Positions 53,403 to 62,432 of a stretch of 64,000 nt of DNA are shown here, piece after piece (the first letter of the stretch is position 1; the number at the start of each line of letters is the position of its first letter). This DNA comes from SXOA01 sp046153945. GTDB lineage: Bacteria; Planctomycetota; Planctomycetia; Pirellulales; Pirellulaceae. Location: the NCBI GenBank assembly GCA_046153945.1, contig JBJXFF010000137.1, positions 1 through 64,000 of the forward strand. Direction: 5' to 3'. Both the position numbers and the translations under genes were made by a program. A model generated the notes under the pieces. That model had not been told where the DNA came from and searched no databases. It saw only the letters and a list, made by a program, of their open reading frames with translations.

Positions 53403-55712
53403 ATGCCACCTGCCAAAGCCATGCCTCATTCGAAAAAGCCCCTCCAGCAAACACTTCCTCGCGATCTAATCGCCGGCACGGTGGTCTTTTTGGTAGCCTT
53501 GCCGCTGTGCTTGGGAATCGCGGTGGCTTCCGGGGCCTCGCCGTTCTCCGGTCTTGTGACAGGGATCATCGGCGGCCTGGTGGTGGGTATTCTCAGCGGC
53601 TCACAAACGAGCGTCAGTGGACCCGCGGCGGGATTGACGGCAATTGTGGCAGCTCAAATCACGCTGCTCGGCTCCTTTGAAGCATTTCTATTGGCGCTCG
53701 TTGTCGCCGGCGGGCTCCAAATCGGACTGGGCATTGCCAAGGCGGGCTTCCTGTCCTCCTTCATCCCTTCCAGCGTCATCAAAGGTTTGCTGGCCGCAAT
53801 TGGCGTAATTCTAATCCTCAAGCAAATCCCGCACCTGGTGGGACACGATAGCGATCCCTCGGGTGAGATGGTTTTTGATCAACCCGACCATCAAAACACA
53901 TTTTCAGAAATAGGTACGCTCTTTGCCGGCGAAATTCAAATCGGGGCAGCCGTCATTGGCCTGTTCTCGCTGGCCCTACTGGTCCTTTGGGACCAGATTA
54001 AGCCGCTGAAAAAATCCGTTATTCCCGCACCGCTCGTGGTCGTCGTATTGGGAGTGGGGCTGCAAATTGCCTTCAAGAACTTCGGCGGTGCGTGGTTGAT
54101 CGAGGACTCGCATCTGGTGCAAGTTCCGAAGAGTTTGAGCGAGTTCAGTGGCTCCCTCAAGCTGCCGGATTTCACCCAGTGGATGAACCCCGCCATATAT
54201 TCCGCCGCCATGACCATCGCCATTGTCGCCTCGCTCGAAACCCTGCTCAACCTCGAAGCTGTCGACAAAATCGATCCCGAGCAGCGCGAAACCCCTCCCA
54301 GCCGCGAGCTGCTGGCACAAGGCGTGGGCAATGTCCTCTGCGGACTGTGCGGCGGAATTCCGATGACCTCGGTAATCGTCCGCAGCTCCGTCAACATCGG
54401 CGCTGGGGGACAAACGCGGCTGTCGGCAATCTTTCATGGCTTGTTGCTGCTGGTCTGCGTGCTGCTGCTGCCTGCTCTCCTCAACATGATTCCGTTGTCG
54501 TGCTTGGCGGCCATCCTGGTTCATACGGGCTTCAAACTGGCCAGTCCCAAATTGTTTCAACAAATGTGGAAGGAGGGGCGGTATCAGTACATTCCCTTTG
54601 CCGTCACGCTCGTGGGGATCGTGCTGACCGATTTGCTCATCGGCATTCTCATTGGCCTGGGGGTCAGCCTGGCTTTCATCCTCAACAGCAATTTTCGCCG
54701 TCCCTTGCGGCAAGTCGTGGAAAAGCACTTGGGCGGAAACGTCCTGCATATCGAGTTAGCCAATCAGGTGAGCTTCTTGAACCGGGCCGTGCTGGAGCAA
54801 GCCCTCCGCAGCGCCCCGCGCGGAATGCACGTCTTGCTCGATGCCCACAATACCGACTACATCGACCCCGATATCCTCAGCTTGATCCGCGATTTCAAGG
54901 AAAAGACGGCTCCCGTCCTGGGCATTAAAGTCAGTCTGCGCGGGTTTCGCGAAAAGTACAAACTGGACGACGACATTCAGTTCGTCGACTATTCGACCCG
55001 TGAATTGCAGGGAAAGCTCACCTCTTTGCAGGTGCTCCGCATCCTGGAAGACGGCAACAAGCGGTTTCGCACGGGACAAAGACTCCCGCGTGATTTGGGC
55101 AGGCAACTCCGCCAAACCTCCAAAGGCCAGCATCCCCTGGCGGTCATCCTCAGTTGCATCGATTCCCGCACACCATCCGAATTGATCTTTGACCTCGGTC
55201 TGGGAGACATCTTTAGCATCCGCGTCGCCGGCAATGTGATCAGCTCGAAAATCCTGGGGAGCATCGAATACGGCTGTGCGGTGGCCGGTGCCAAACTGGT
55301 AGTCGTGATTGGCCACACCTACTGTGGCGCGGTGACAGCCGCCGTCGATTTGGCCTGTTCTAAAAACAGTCCTGAGCACGAGACCGGCTGCCAGCATCTG
55401 GAACATATCGTGCAGGACATTCAGCGCTGCACGGACCATCACGAGTGCCAGAAACTCACTTTTGCCACTCCCGACGATAAAGCCCGCATCGTGGACGTCA
55501 TCGCCCAGAGAAACGTGCTGCAGTCGGTGCAAGGGATTTTCGCCCAAAGCACCACCATCCAAAGTTTGGTGCAGCAAGGACGCGTGGCCGTCGTCGGCGC
55601 GATGTACGACGTCGGAACCGGTGAAATCAAGCTGCTGCTCAATGACGCGATCGGCTTGCAAGAGACCGACAACCAGAGCGAAGACGGACAGGTGGAAAAG
55701 GCCCTGGCCTGA
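53403..55712 (+). CDS. SulP permease fused to a beta-carbonic anhydrase
   Basis: A 769-residue fusion. Residues about 15-440 form a SulP-family anion permease (FSGLVTGIIGGLVVGILSGS, SGPAAGLTAI). A STAS-like domain spans about 445-540. The C-terminal beta-carbonic anhydrase has the zinc ligands in SCIDSRTPSE (C584) and HTYCGA (H637, C640). Together they suggest bicarbonate uptake coupled to interconversion of CO2 and bicarbonate. An ATG at 53421 is an alternative start. Confidence 0.93.
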   Translation: MPPAKAMPHSKKPLQQTLPRDLIAGTVVFLVALPLCLGIAVASGASPFSGLVTGIIGGLVVGILSGSQTSVSGPAAGLTAIVAAQITLLGSFEAFLLALVVAGGLQIGLGIAKAGFLSSFIPSSVIKGLLAAIGVILILKQIPHLVGHDSDPSGEMVFDQPDHQNTFSEIGTLFAGEIQIGAAVIGLFSLALLVLWDQIKPLKKSVIPAPLVVVVLGVGLQIAFKNFGGAWLIEDSHLVQVPKSLSEFSGSLKLPDFTQWMNPAIYSAAMTIAIVASLETLLNLEAVDKIDPEQRETPPSRELLAQGVGNVLCGLCGGIPMTSVIVRSSVNIGAGGQTRLSAIFHGLLLLVCVLLLPALLNMIPLSCLAAILVHTGFKLASPKLFQQMWKEGRYQYIPFAVTLVGIVLTDLLIGILIGLGVSLAFILNSNFRRPLRQVVEKHLGGNVLHIELANQVSFLNRAVLEQALRSAPRGMHVLLDAHNTDYIDPDILSLIRDFKEKTAPVLGIKVSLRGFREKYKLDDDIQFVDYSTRELQGKLTSLQVLRILEDGNKRFRTGQRLPRDLGRQLRQTSKGQHPLAVILSCIDSRTPSELIFDLGLGDIFSIRVAGNVISSKILGSIEYGCAVAGAKLVVVIGHTYCGAVTAAVDLACSKNSPEHETGCQHLEHIVQDIQRCTDHHECQKLTFATPDDKARIVDVIAQRNVLQSVQGIFAQSTTIQSLVQQGRVAVVGAMYDVGTGEIKLLLNDAIGLQETDNQSEDGQVEKALA

Positions 55713-55730
55713 TCTCGCCTCTCACTCGCC

Positions 55731-55751
55731 CAGCGGATGGAATCCGCTGGC
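55731..55751. repeat. Palindrome CCAGCGGAT-GGA-ATCCGCTGG
   Basis: A perfect 9-bp hairpin with a 3-base loop, 18 bases after the SulP-carbonic anhydrase stop. It may act as a terminator or belong to a REP family. Confidence 0.65.
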
Positions 55752-56164
55752 CAGCCGCGGCACGCCAATTGCCATCTTCACGGCGAGTTCCAATTCCTGG
55801 CGGTTGTCGCCCCACTTCGGGCCGAAACGGTCAAGACTTACTAGAGAGGCGTGCCATGGCAACGGTCAAGAGGACGGCTAGGACCTTGGGGCTGAGCCTG
55901 AAATGGGACAACTCCTATTCCACTACTTTTTGGCAACCAGGGCCACCCCTTGAGAATTCAGCGGCTCGCTTTCGCCGGCAAGAAATCTTCGGAATTCTGG
56001 TCGCCAGGGGCTTGAAAGTGCCAACTGAGATATGTACACTTTAGTACAGTACACAAGGGAGTGGCGCGTCCGCTCCAAAACTTGGATCGGCGGCGGTTCG
56101 GTAAGGACGATTGCTCTTTTACAATCTGGTGGTTGGGTGGGGACGACGGTTGTGAAGATAGTTT

Positions 56165-56199
56165 TTCAGTGTTCAGTGTTCAGCTTGAAAACTGAAAAC
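56165..56199. repeat. Heptamer array (TTCAGTG / TGAAAAC)
   Basis: Five 7-base units: TTCAGTG twice, TTCAGCT, then TGAAAAC twice. The two halves are roughly inverted, so the array can fold into a short imperfect hairpin. Confidence 0.75.
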
Positions 56200-56576
56200 T
56201 TACACCCGCATTGATGCAGGTGGAATTTCTCTCGGGACGATTTGGTTCGCGGAAAAAGGGGGGTGTTGGTTAACCGGGGGGGGTCGGTTTCGGCAAGTTG
56301 GGGCTGGCCAAGGGCTTAGGAAAACGCGAGGCCCCGGTTTGTCAACACTTCTTTTGTGAGAGCGGGAAAGTGGGGCCGGGAAAGTCGCGAAGTGGACACT
56401 TAGTTTTAAAGTGATGATTTGTATAACAGGATATGTTTCTGTTGTAGCGCATAACTAATCCAAAGTGACTGGAGTCGAAAGGGTGAACCCGGCGAAAAAT
56501 TCCTAAGGGGGCAAGGCGGATGTGAGGGCTCGCCAAGCAGTTGTGAAATCGGGTGTGAGGGTTTTTCTTGAATATC

Positions 56577-56602
56577 AGGGGGCTGACGCCCCCCGCTCGC
56601 CA
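56577..56602. repeat. Palindrome GGGGGC-TGAC-GCCCCCC
   Basis: A G/C hairpin of at least 6 bp followed by CGCTCGCC, in the gene-free stretch. REP-like. Confidence 0.6.
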
Positions 56603-56828
56603 GGAGAGGGGGAAGCGAGTTCCCATTAGGGAGCATGGATGAATCAAGAAACACGGTTTTTGGGCCTTGATTCACCGACTTACGGCGATGTGAATCAACG
56701 GAAGTTGTGTGATTAATGGCATTTACAGCGACATGAATCGCCGTAAGTGTTGGGAGAAAAAGAGGCCGTGAATCGTGAATCAGAACCCTCCACTCGGGGG
56801 TCGGCGGTGAGGTGGCCAGAGTGATTCA

Positions 56829-57809
56829 CTACTCCGCTGTCGAGCGGTTGCCGTCGGGGCTGGCGGCGATGGGGACGCCGAAGGGGAGGGGGCGGGCGGC
56901 GGTGAGGAAGCCCAGTTTGAAGAGTTCCCCTTTGAGCTGGCGGAATTCGTCGAAGCTGTCGGGATAGACCCAGACGGTGACGGTCGTCCGCTTGGGGTCA
57001 TGTCCATTCAGCCGGCCGCGGAAGAGGGAGTTCGGCTGCAGGGCCTGGTTCGCGGGTTCTCCCAGGTTCTCCTCCGCGTCGACCATATAGATTTCCTCGA
57101 AGGCGACCCGGTCGCCTTCCCGCCGCAAGCTGTAGCGGGCCCCAAAGCCGTCCCGGACGGGGAGCGATTCTTCGATCCGGGGCTGGCTGCGAAGCTTTTG
57201 AACTTTGGTCGGGGCGTCCTTCTGCAGGGCGTCGGTCATCTCGTTCATCGGCACATAGGCGAGCCGACCGCCGAGGAGCCGGAAATGCATTTCGTGGCCG
57301 AAGACCGTTTTGGCCATCGGCGTGGGCAAGTGCTGCAGCACCGTCTTCGACGGCTTGACGACGGAGGTGATCGTCTGCCCCAGCCGTTCGAGTTCACCCT
57401 TGGACTGAATGAGGTCCTGGGCGAGGTCATACTGGGCTCGGTCTTCCTCGGTCATCGCGTCGCGGCTCTTGGCGAGTTCCTGCTCGGCGAGGGCCACGAT
57501 GGTTTGCAATTGGCCGCGCTCTTCCTGGCGAAAGGCGACTTCCAGCGCCTGCCGCTGAATTTTTCCTTCCAGCTCCGCCATGTTCTTCTCGACATCCGCT
57601 GCGGCAGCTTCGGCGGCGGCAAGATCGGGCGATGGACCGACTGGAGTCCGCGGGTTGGTCGTGCTGGTCTCTTCGGCGATCATCGCACTTTTGGCATGCG
57701 CGCTGACGATCATGACCAGGATAATGAGAATCCCGACGAGATTGGCGACCACGTCCAGGAAGGAATCCTGGCCGGGGGCTTCGGCTTGCGAGTTGCTTTT
57801 GCGTCTCAC
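56829..57809 (-). CDS. Membrane-anchored coiled-coil protein, TolR/ExbD-like
   Basis: A 326-residue protein. The N-terminus (DSFLDVVANLVGILIILVMIV) is one transmembrane helix of the kind seen in ExbD/TolR; the Asp near its start is the type of residue used in proton passage. A coiled coil spans about 60-145, followed by a periplasmic domain with HFRLLGGRLAYVP and VTVWVYPDSFDEF segments. It is translationally coupled to the preceding gene by a 4-base overlap and is the last of a three-gene operon. Confidence 0.75.
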   Translation of the reverse strand: MRRKSNSQAEAPGQDSFLDVVANLVGILIILVMIVSAHAKSAMIAEETSTTNPRTPVGPSPDLAAAEAAAADVEKNMAELEGKIQRQALEVAFRQEERGQLQTIVALAEQELAKSRDAMTEEDRAQYDLAQDLIQSKGELERLGQTITSVVKPSKTVLQHLPTPMAKTVFGHEMHFRLLGGRLAYVPMNEMTDALQKDAPTKVQKLRSQPRIEESLPVRDGFGARYSLRREGDRVAFEEIYMVDAEENLGEPANQALQPNSLFRGRLNGHDPKRTTVTVWVYPDSFDEFRQLKGELFKLGFLTAARPLPFGVPIAASPDGNRSTAE

Positions 57810-59830
57810 CGGATCTTCCTTTGCACTTCAATGCCGCTCCCTTGCAAGACCGACTTGAGCTCCGCAAAGCGGTCCTCCGCGCCGGGCTGGACATCGACCG
57901 AGAGGGCCGGCTTCCAGTATCCGCCGTCGAGGGCGATCCCCCAGGACTTCATCTGCCGCTGCACGCCGCTGACGAGGGATTCGACTTCCCTTGGAGTCAT
58001 TTCGGGAGAGAGGCTAATCTCTTGGGGACGGCGTTGGTCGGCCCGCTCCGGCAGCAGGATGAGCTTGTCCTTTTGCATGGTGATGCCGATGGGACGGGTG
58101 ACGCCCGAGATATGCCGCTGCGCTTCGGGTAGTCCCCAGTTCTTCGCTTTCGCCGTTCTACTGGGGCCGCCGCTTCCCTTGCCAGCCTTTTGCGAGCCCG
58201 CTGGAGGAGCTTTATCCGTGGCTCCCATGTTCAGGCCAATGTTGGGCATAGCTTGGCCGCCGGGAGAACCACTCGGCGAACCAACGGCACTGGCGACGCT
58301 GGGAGCACCACCACTGGCACTGCCGCTGGTGCCGCCGGAGGCCCCACCGCCGGTTGCCGATCCGCCGCTGGCGGCGTTCGCCTGGCTGCTGTTGTTCGTA
58401 TTGCCGGAACCGGAAGGGGAAGTGCCTCCGCTCGCGGAAGTGCCGCCGGGAGTACCTCCCGCAAAGTTGCCTGTCCCTGGAGCGGATGTGCCGCCTTGGT
58501 TTGGTTGCGTGAGGCGCGGAGAGCCTGCCTTAGATGAGGCGGCAGTTCCGCCGCCGGGACCTGTTCCGCCTGAGCCGCCGGTTCCACTTCCAGTTCCACC
58601 TGCACCAGGAGTGCCACCCGGATCATGAGAAGCAACCAAGTCGCTCCCCGATCCATAGGGACCTGTTCCGGAGCCCTCTGCTCCCGGCAGGCCGCCAGTT
58701 CCGGCTCCTCGCGGTCCAGTTCCGCCGACGCCTCCATTGCCATTACCCAGACCGTTACCGCCGCGGCCCCCTTTGCCACCACCAACTCCATTGCCGGTTC
58801 CGCCGCTGCCCACGCCACCACCCGCCACGGTTTCCCGGCGGCGCTGCACTTCGGGGTTGTCTTCCGGAGCGAAGGAGCGGGGAACCTCTTCGCGCGTGTA
58901 TTTGCGGGGCATGGCCATTGCCATCACCGCCTGCCGCTTGCGAGCCTGGGCGACTTCCTGACTCATGATCTGGTCGAGATTCGGATCACGCGGACCGAAG
59001 TCCAGGTTCTTGTCCTCGGAGATCAGTTCGTAACCCCACTCGTCTTCCCAGAATTTCATGCAGGCGCGAGCCGCGCCGTAAGAGAGGACGCCGCTGGGGC
59101 GGACCACGAGAAGCGGATACGGCTCGGCTGCTTTCCCGCCGGTCGCCTTCATGATGTACTCACGCTTGGTACGGAGGGCGGCATCGAGCGGATTGCCCGG
59201 GCTCGGCTCGCCGCGAAAATCGTCCGCCGTCAACAGCACCCCTTCGGGCTGAATGACGACTCCTTCCGCCACGCACTCGATGTAGATGGGCATTCGCCGC
59301 GTCCCGTTGGGGCCGTCGTAGGGAATCAGGGCGTACCATTTTTCCGCAGAGGTTGACTCCTTCTTCTTCTTGGCCAACTCGTCCTTCTTTTTGGCGAGGT
59401 CGTCCTTGATCTTCGTCAGTTCCTGCCGGGCTGCCGCGAGGTCTTCCTCTTTGGTCTTCTTGCCGGCCTTCACCTTGTCCAGAAGCTCCATCAGTTCCTT
59501 GCCACGGATGTTGAGCCGGCGGATGTGGTCTTCCAGATGGCTGAGAGCGAGGCGGGTCTCTTGCAGAGCGTCCTGCCGCTCCTTCCGCTGTTGTTCCAAT
59601 ACTTCCTGCCGCCAACGGGCTTCCTCCAGAGCCTCCTGCTGCTTTTTGAGGTCGGCGGGATTCGGCTCGTTTGCCTTGGCCTGCTCGGCGGCGATAGATT
59701 TGGCTTCCACGCTCGCCTGCTGGACGTTCATGACAAGCAAGACAATGAGCGCCCCCATGGTGCAAATAAGCACCGCGAGGAATGGAAACAAAGCAACCCC
59801 CACATTTTCCCGCTTCGTCCGTCGCCTCAT
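57806..59830 (-). CDS. Large membrane-anchored TolR-like protein with Gly-rich linker
   Basis: A 674-residue protein from the ATG at 59830 (MRRRTKRENVG). One membrane helix lies at about 14-36 (LFPFLAVLICTMGALIVLLV), with a coiled coil from about 45 to 160 rich in K, E and Q. A domain with WYALIPYDGPNGTRRMPIYI follows at 165-300. Residues about 337-525 are Gly/Ser/Thr low-complexity linker. A C-terminal domain (about 545-674) has a beta-alpha arrangement like its partner. The overlaps on both sides (4 bases) show tight coupling to the TolQ-like gene and the next gene. Confidence 0.78.
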   Translation of the reverse strand: MRRRTKRENVGVALFPFLAVLICTMGALIVLLVMNVQQASVEAKSIAAEQAKANEPNPADLKKQQEALEEARWRQEVLEQQRKERQDALQETRLALSHLEDHIRRLNIRGKELMELLDKVKAGKKTKEEDLAAARQELTKIKDDLAKKKDELAKKKKESTSAEKWYALIPYDGPNGTRRMPIYIECVAEGVVIQPEGVLLTADDFRGEPSPGNPLDAALRTKREYIMKATGGKAAEPYPLLVVRPSGVLSYGAARACMKFWEDEWGYELISEDKNLDFGPRDPNLDQIMSQEVAQARKRQAVMAMAMPRKYTREEVPRSFAPEDNPEVQRRRETVAGGGVGSGGTGNGVGGGKGGRGGNGLGNGNGGVGGTGPRGAGTGGLPGAEGSGTGPYGSGSDLVASHDPGGTPGAGGTGSGTGGSGGTGPGGGTAASSKAGSPRLTQPNQGGTSAPGTGNFAGGTPGGTSASGGTSPSGSGNTNNSSQANAASGGSATGGGASGGTSGSASGGAPSVASAVGSPSGSPGGQAMPNIGLNMGATDKAPPAGSQKAGKGSGGPSRTAKAKNWGLPEAQRHISGVTRPIGITMQKDKLILLPERADQRRPQEISLSPEMTPREVESLVSGVQRQMKSWGIALDGGYWKPALSVDVQPGAEDRFAELKSVLQGSGIEVQRKIR

Positions 59831-61149
59831 GCAGCTTTGCTCCGGAGGGGCTGCTTCAGCTCGATCTGCGAACCGCCGCTGCCGACGCGAGCACTGAGCA
59901 GGTGGATGGCGGCGGAAAGGCTCATCACCGTCTCTTCGAAATGCTGCGAGCCGGCCAGTGCCGAGAGGTTCTTGTTGAGAGCAGCTTCGAGCTGTACCAC
60001 GTCGCCGGCGGCCTTGATGGCCTGGGTCATCAGTTCGCCTTGGCGGACCATCTCCTGCTGCTGGGCATGGAGCAGGCGGGCATTCTCGGAGAGCGCCAGC
60101 TGCCATTGTTCCCAGCGGGCGGCGTATTTGTCTCCCGCCGCGGCTTCGACCTGAGCCAGGTGGGTGGCGTGATGTGCCAGGGATTTGTCGAGCGACGCGG
60201 TCAGCATCGATTGCATCTGCTCCGTCGTGCCTTGGGTCAGGTTCTGCCAGTGGTCATGGGCAGCGGCAATGGTGTTCTGCCACAACTCCGCCTGCCGTTT
60301 GACAAGTAGCTCCGTAGATTGCACCACAGCCTGGCCCATCCGTTGAATCTGGGCGACCTGCGGGTCGTTGCTCGTAAAGGTAGTGGCGAACCGGCCCAGG
60401 AGTTCCTGGGAGGTCAAATGATCGACGTTGGACAAGAGTTGCACTTCCATCCGGTCAATCATGAACTGGATGAACATCAGGACCATCGAGAAGCACAGGG
60501 CGATGGCCGTGGTGTCGAACGCGACGTACAGACCGCTAAGCAGCCCCTTCATTGCTCCATTCAGATTTCCCATGTCTTGCTTCGCCAGATCGCCGAGGGC
60601 ATCGGTAATGCCGACGACCGTTCCCAGGAAGCCGAGCATGGGCGTCGCCCAGATGATGATTCGTACCAGGGCGTAACTATCTTGTTGGCGGGAAGCATCC
60701 ATGTCGGAGAGATACTTCAGCTCCTCGTCCAGCCCTTCGGCAGTTCCCTTCCGCTCGACGGTCTCCAGGGCATCAATCAAGCGCTTGCCGAGGTACGACG
60801 TTTTCACCTTTGCCGGCAGCGCGGAGAGTACGTCCAGCAGCTCGCCACACTTGTTAGTCGGCTGATTCGCCTGAAACTCGCCGAGCGAGATGCCGCTCGT
60901 GGAGCTGTTCTGGGAGAAGACGTCCATCAGCTTGAGGACGAGGGCGACGAGGCCGACGAAGAACAAGGTCGTTTCGACCATGTTGATCGGGTGGCCCGCG
61001 AAATAGCGATGCACCAGCGGCAAATCCAGCGGCCCGCGATACAGCAGCGCATAAAAGCTGGCAGTAAGTCCTCCGCCGAGTACTAAGGGCCATCCCAAGC
61101 TGCCAAGGATGGTCCAAAGGGAAGTTGTTTGCGTGGAAGGTTTGGACAC
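59827..61149 (-). CDS. MotA/TolQ/ExbB-family proton channel protein
   Basis: A 440-residue protein. Four membrane helices are visible: about 13-37, 54-79, 160-185 (IIWATPMLGFLGTVVGITDA, the family signature) and 203-228 (YVAFDTTAIALCFSMVLMF). A large cytoplasmic loop lies between helices 2 and 3, and the long C-terminal half (about 230-440) is helical and coiled-coil-like. It would use proton flow to drive the two TolR-like partners downstream. Typical TolQ is about 230 residues, so the C-terminal half is an addition. Confidence 0.85.
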   Translation of the reverse strand: MSKPSTQTTSLWTILGSLGWPLVLGGGLTASFYALLYRGPLDLPLVHRYFAGHPINMVETTLFFVGLVALVLKLMDVFSQNSSTSGISLGEFQANQPTNKCGELLDVLSALPAKVKTSYLGKRLIDALETVERKGTAEGLDEELKYLSDMDASRQQDSYALVRIIIWATPMLGFLGTVVGITDALGDLAKQDMGNLNGAMKGLLSGLYVAFDTTAIALCFSMVLMFIQFMIDRMEVQLLSNVDHLTSQELLGRFATTFTSNDPQVAQIQRMGQAVVQSTELLVKRQAELWQNTIAAAHDHWQNLTQGTTEQMQSMLTASLDKSLAHHATHLAQVEAAAGDKYAARWEQWQLALSENARLLHAQQQEMVRQGELMTQAIKAAGDVVQLEAALNKNLSALAGSQHFEETVMSLSAAIHLLSARVGSGGSQIELKQPLRSKAA

Positions 61150-61219
61150 CGATTGTCCTCCTGAGGATGCGATCGCGGAGTGTCACGGCCACGCGACTAC
61201 GTGAACGTGCGGGCGCGGA

Positions 61220-61420
61220 ATGGCCGACTTGAAGCAGCGTGCTGTACCAAACGGTGGTCGCGCCGCCAAGAGCAGTGCCCCTACCACCTGCATAATCGGC
61301 AAAGATTGCCAAAGTCAAAAGGCAAAAGGTGCCGATGTATCTTTTGTCACCGAGCCACTTTGCAATCTGGCCGCTGGCACCAAGCACACAACCGCGATGG
61401 ATCATCCCGGGGGGGAATGA
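61220..61420 (+). CDS. Possible small protein ending at a terminator
   Basis: A 66-residue frame on the plus strand, divergent from the TolQ-like gene. Its stop lies 2 bases before a strong hairpin and T run, which suggests a transcript ends here. The protein contains three Cys and has no known family, and no ribosome-binding site is obvious. A non-coding RNA is as likely as a protein. Confidence 0.3.
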   Translation: MADLKQRAVPNGGRAAKSSAPTTCIIGKDCQSQKAKGADVSFVTEPLCNLAAGTKHTTAMDHPGGE

Positions 61421-61422
61421 TT

Positions 61423-61462
61423 GTCCGGGCACTCCGCAAAGGAGTCGCCCGGACTTTCTTTT
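61423..61462 (+). terminator. Intrinsic terminator without a known gene
   Basis: GTCCGGGC-ACTCC pairs with GGAGT-CGCCCGGAC (13 bp with one bulge) across a GCAAA loop, followed by TTTCTTTT on the plus strand. No established plus-strand gene precedes it. Confidence 0.7.
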
Positions 61463-61528
61463 GCTAGCGTGGTGAAGAAGGTTAGTGACTGACAGGGGAG
61501 CAGACTACCCGGGAAACCGCAAAGTCGC

Positions 61529-62011
61529 TTATCCCCCATCCCGCCCATAAGTCAGCAGGGCATCCTCGATCCGGACTTTCTTCGTCTCCCCTTTGCTGGC
61601 GCCGAAGAGGAGGTCCAAGTAGGCCTGAGCCCGCTTGGGGACGATGTGGTAGAAATTGTGCTTTCCGTCCCGTCGGCAGGCGATGATGCCGTCTTCGCGA
61701 AGAAGGGCCAGATGGTGGCTGACGGCCGGCTGGCTCTGCCCCAGCAGTTTGCAGAGCGTACGGACGTTGAGTTCGTCCCGCTGCGACAGGTAGTGCAGCA
61801 CTCGGACGCGGGTATCGTCACCGAGCATCTTGAAGAGCTGCACCAGGTCGCGCGTGGTGGCTTTGGAAAGTTGAGCGAGGGCCGGCTCGTCATTCTGGGG
61901 TTCTTGAGCCTGGCCGTCCGCCGATCCATTGTTTGAATTGTGCTCGAACATCTTGGGAGCAAGCAAAGTAACCATGATTTCCTCTTGGAGAACCTTTGAA
62001 TAAAGGTTCAT
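61529..62011 (-). CDS. ArsR-family winged-helix regulator
   Basis: A 160-residue protein; an internal ATG at 61975 gives a 148-residue alternative. The winged-helix core spans about 55-135 (LFKMLGDDTRVRVLHYLS, QSQPAVSHHLALLREDGII, NFYHIVP). The N-terminal extension is Asn-, Asp- and Gln-rich. The classical alpha-3 metal-binding ELCVCDL motif is not present; one Cys lies at TLCKLL. The signal is therefore unknown. The gap beyond its start to the next gene holds a palindrome at 62351. Confidence 0.88.
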   Translation of the reverse strand: MNLYSKVLQEEIMVTLLAPKMFEHNSNNGSADGQAQEPQNDEPALAQLSKATTRDLVQLFKMLGDDTRVRVLHYLSQRDELNVRTLCKLLGQSQPAVSHHLALLREDGIIACRRDGKHNFYHIVPKRAQAYLDLLFGASKGETKKVRIEDALLTYGRDGG

Positions 62012-62350
62012 AAAATCCTGTCAGAGGACATGCGTTGACAAGCCATCAGGTTTTGTCCGGCTGATAGCGGGAATCCCGCTTTCGTGCGATTTACCGGATG
62101 AAATCCGAGAGACAAGTCACCATCTCACCAGCCGGTTCGAGCACCACAGAACGTGGCACTTTGTAAATCCTCGAACAGGCCCCTCCTCCATCTACTTGTG
62201 TTATTGTAAGCCGCCGGGGTCCCCTTTGGGAATAGTTACCGCGGCCGATTATGGGGATTTCGCCGAAAAGTGGCTTCCACCGGGCGGGACGGGGACTGGT
62301 TGCGATGGGCACATCCGGGCCGTAACATAACGGCAAGCACAAGAGATTCC

Positions 62351-62413
62351 GTAGGATGGGACTCCAGTCCCGTCCGAGCCAAAACGGACGGGACGACTGG
62401 AGTCCCGTCCTAC
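62351..62413. repeat. REP-like inverted repeat, family D (GGACTCCAGTCC)
   Basis: The left arm 62351-62376 and the right arm 62385-62413 are inverse complements except for a 3-base insertion and one change; both contain GACTCCAGTC. It lies 19 bases upstream of the OppA-type gene start, so it could affect that gene's leader. Confidence 0.8.
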
Positions 62414-62432
62414 GCACTGTCGGACCCACCCC

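Larger units (their letters stand above)
55752..56828. other. Gene-free stretch of about 1.1 kb
   Basis: Neither strand shows a convincing gene. It holds a heptamer array (56165) and a G-rich palindrome (56577), as well as a long run of G residues around 56275. The rest appears unremarkable; composition is more A/T-rich near 56390-56480. Confidence 0.55.

Noticed and set aside
57000..58628. A 542-codon plus-strand open frame opposite the TolR-like genes
   Set aside because: It runs antisense to two well-supported overlapping genes, is rich in Pro, Leu and Ala as expected for the complement of Gly/Ala-rich coding, and shows no domain.
61529..62011. Naming the ArsR protein an arsenic sensor
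   Set aside because: The metal-binding ELCVCDL motif is absent, and no arsenic genes are adjacent.
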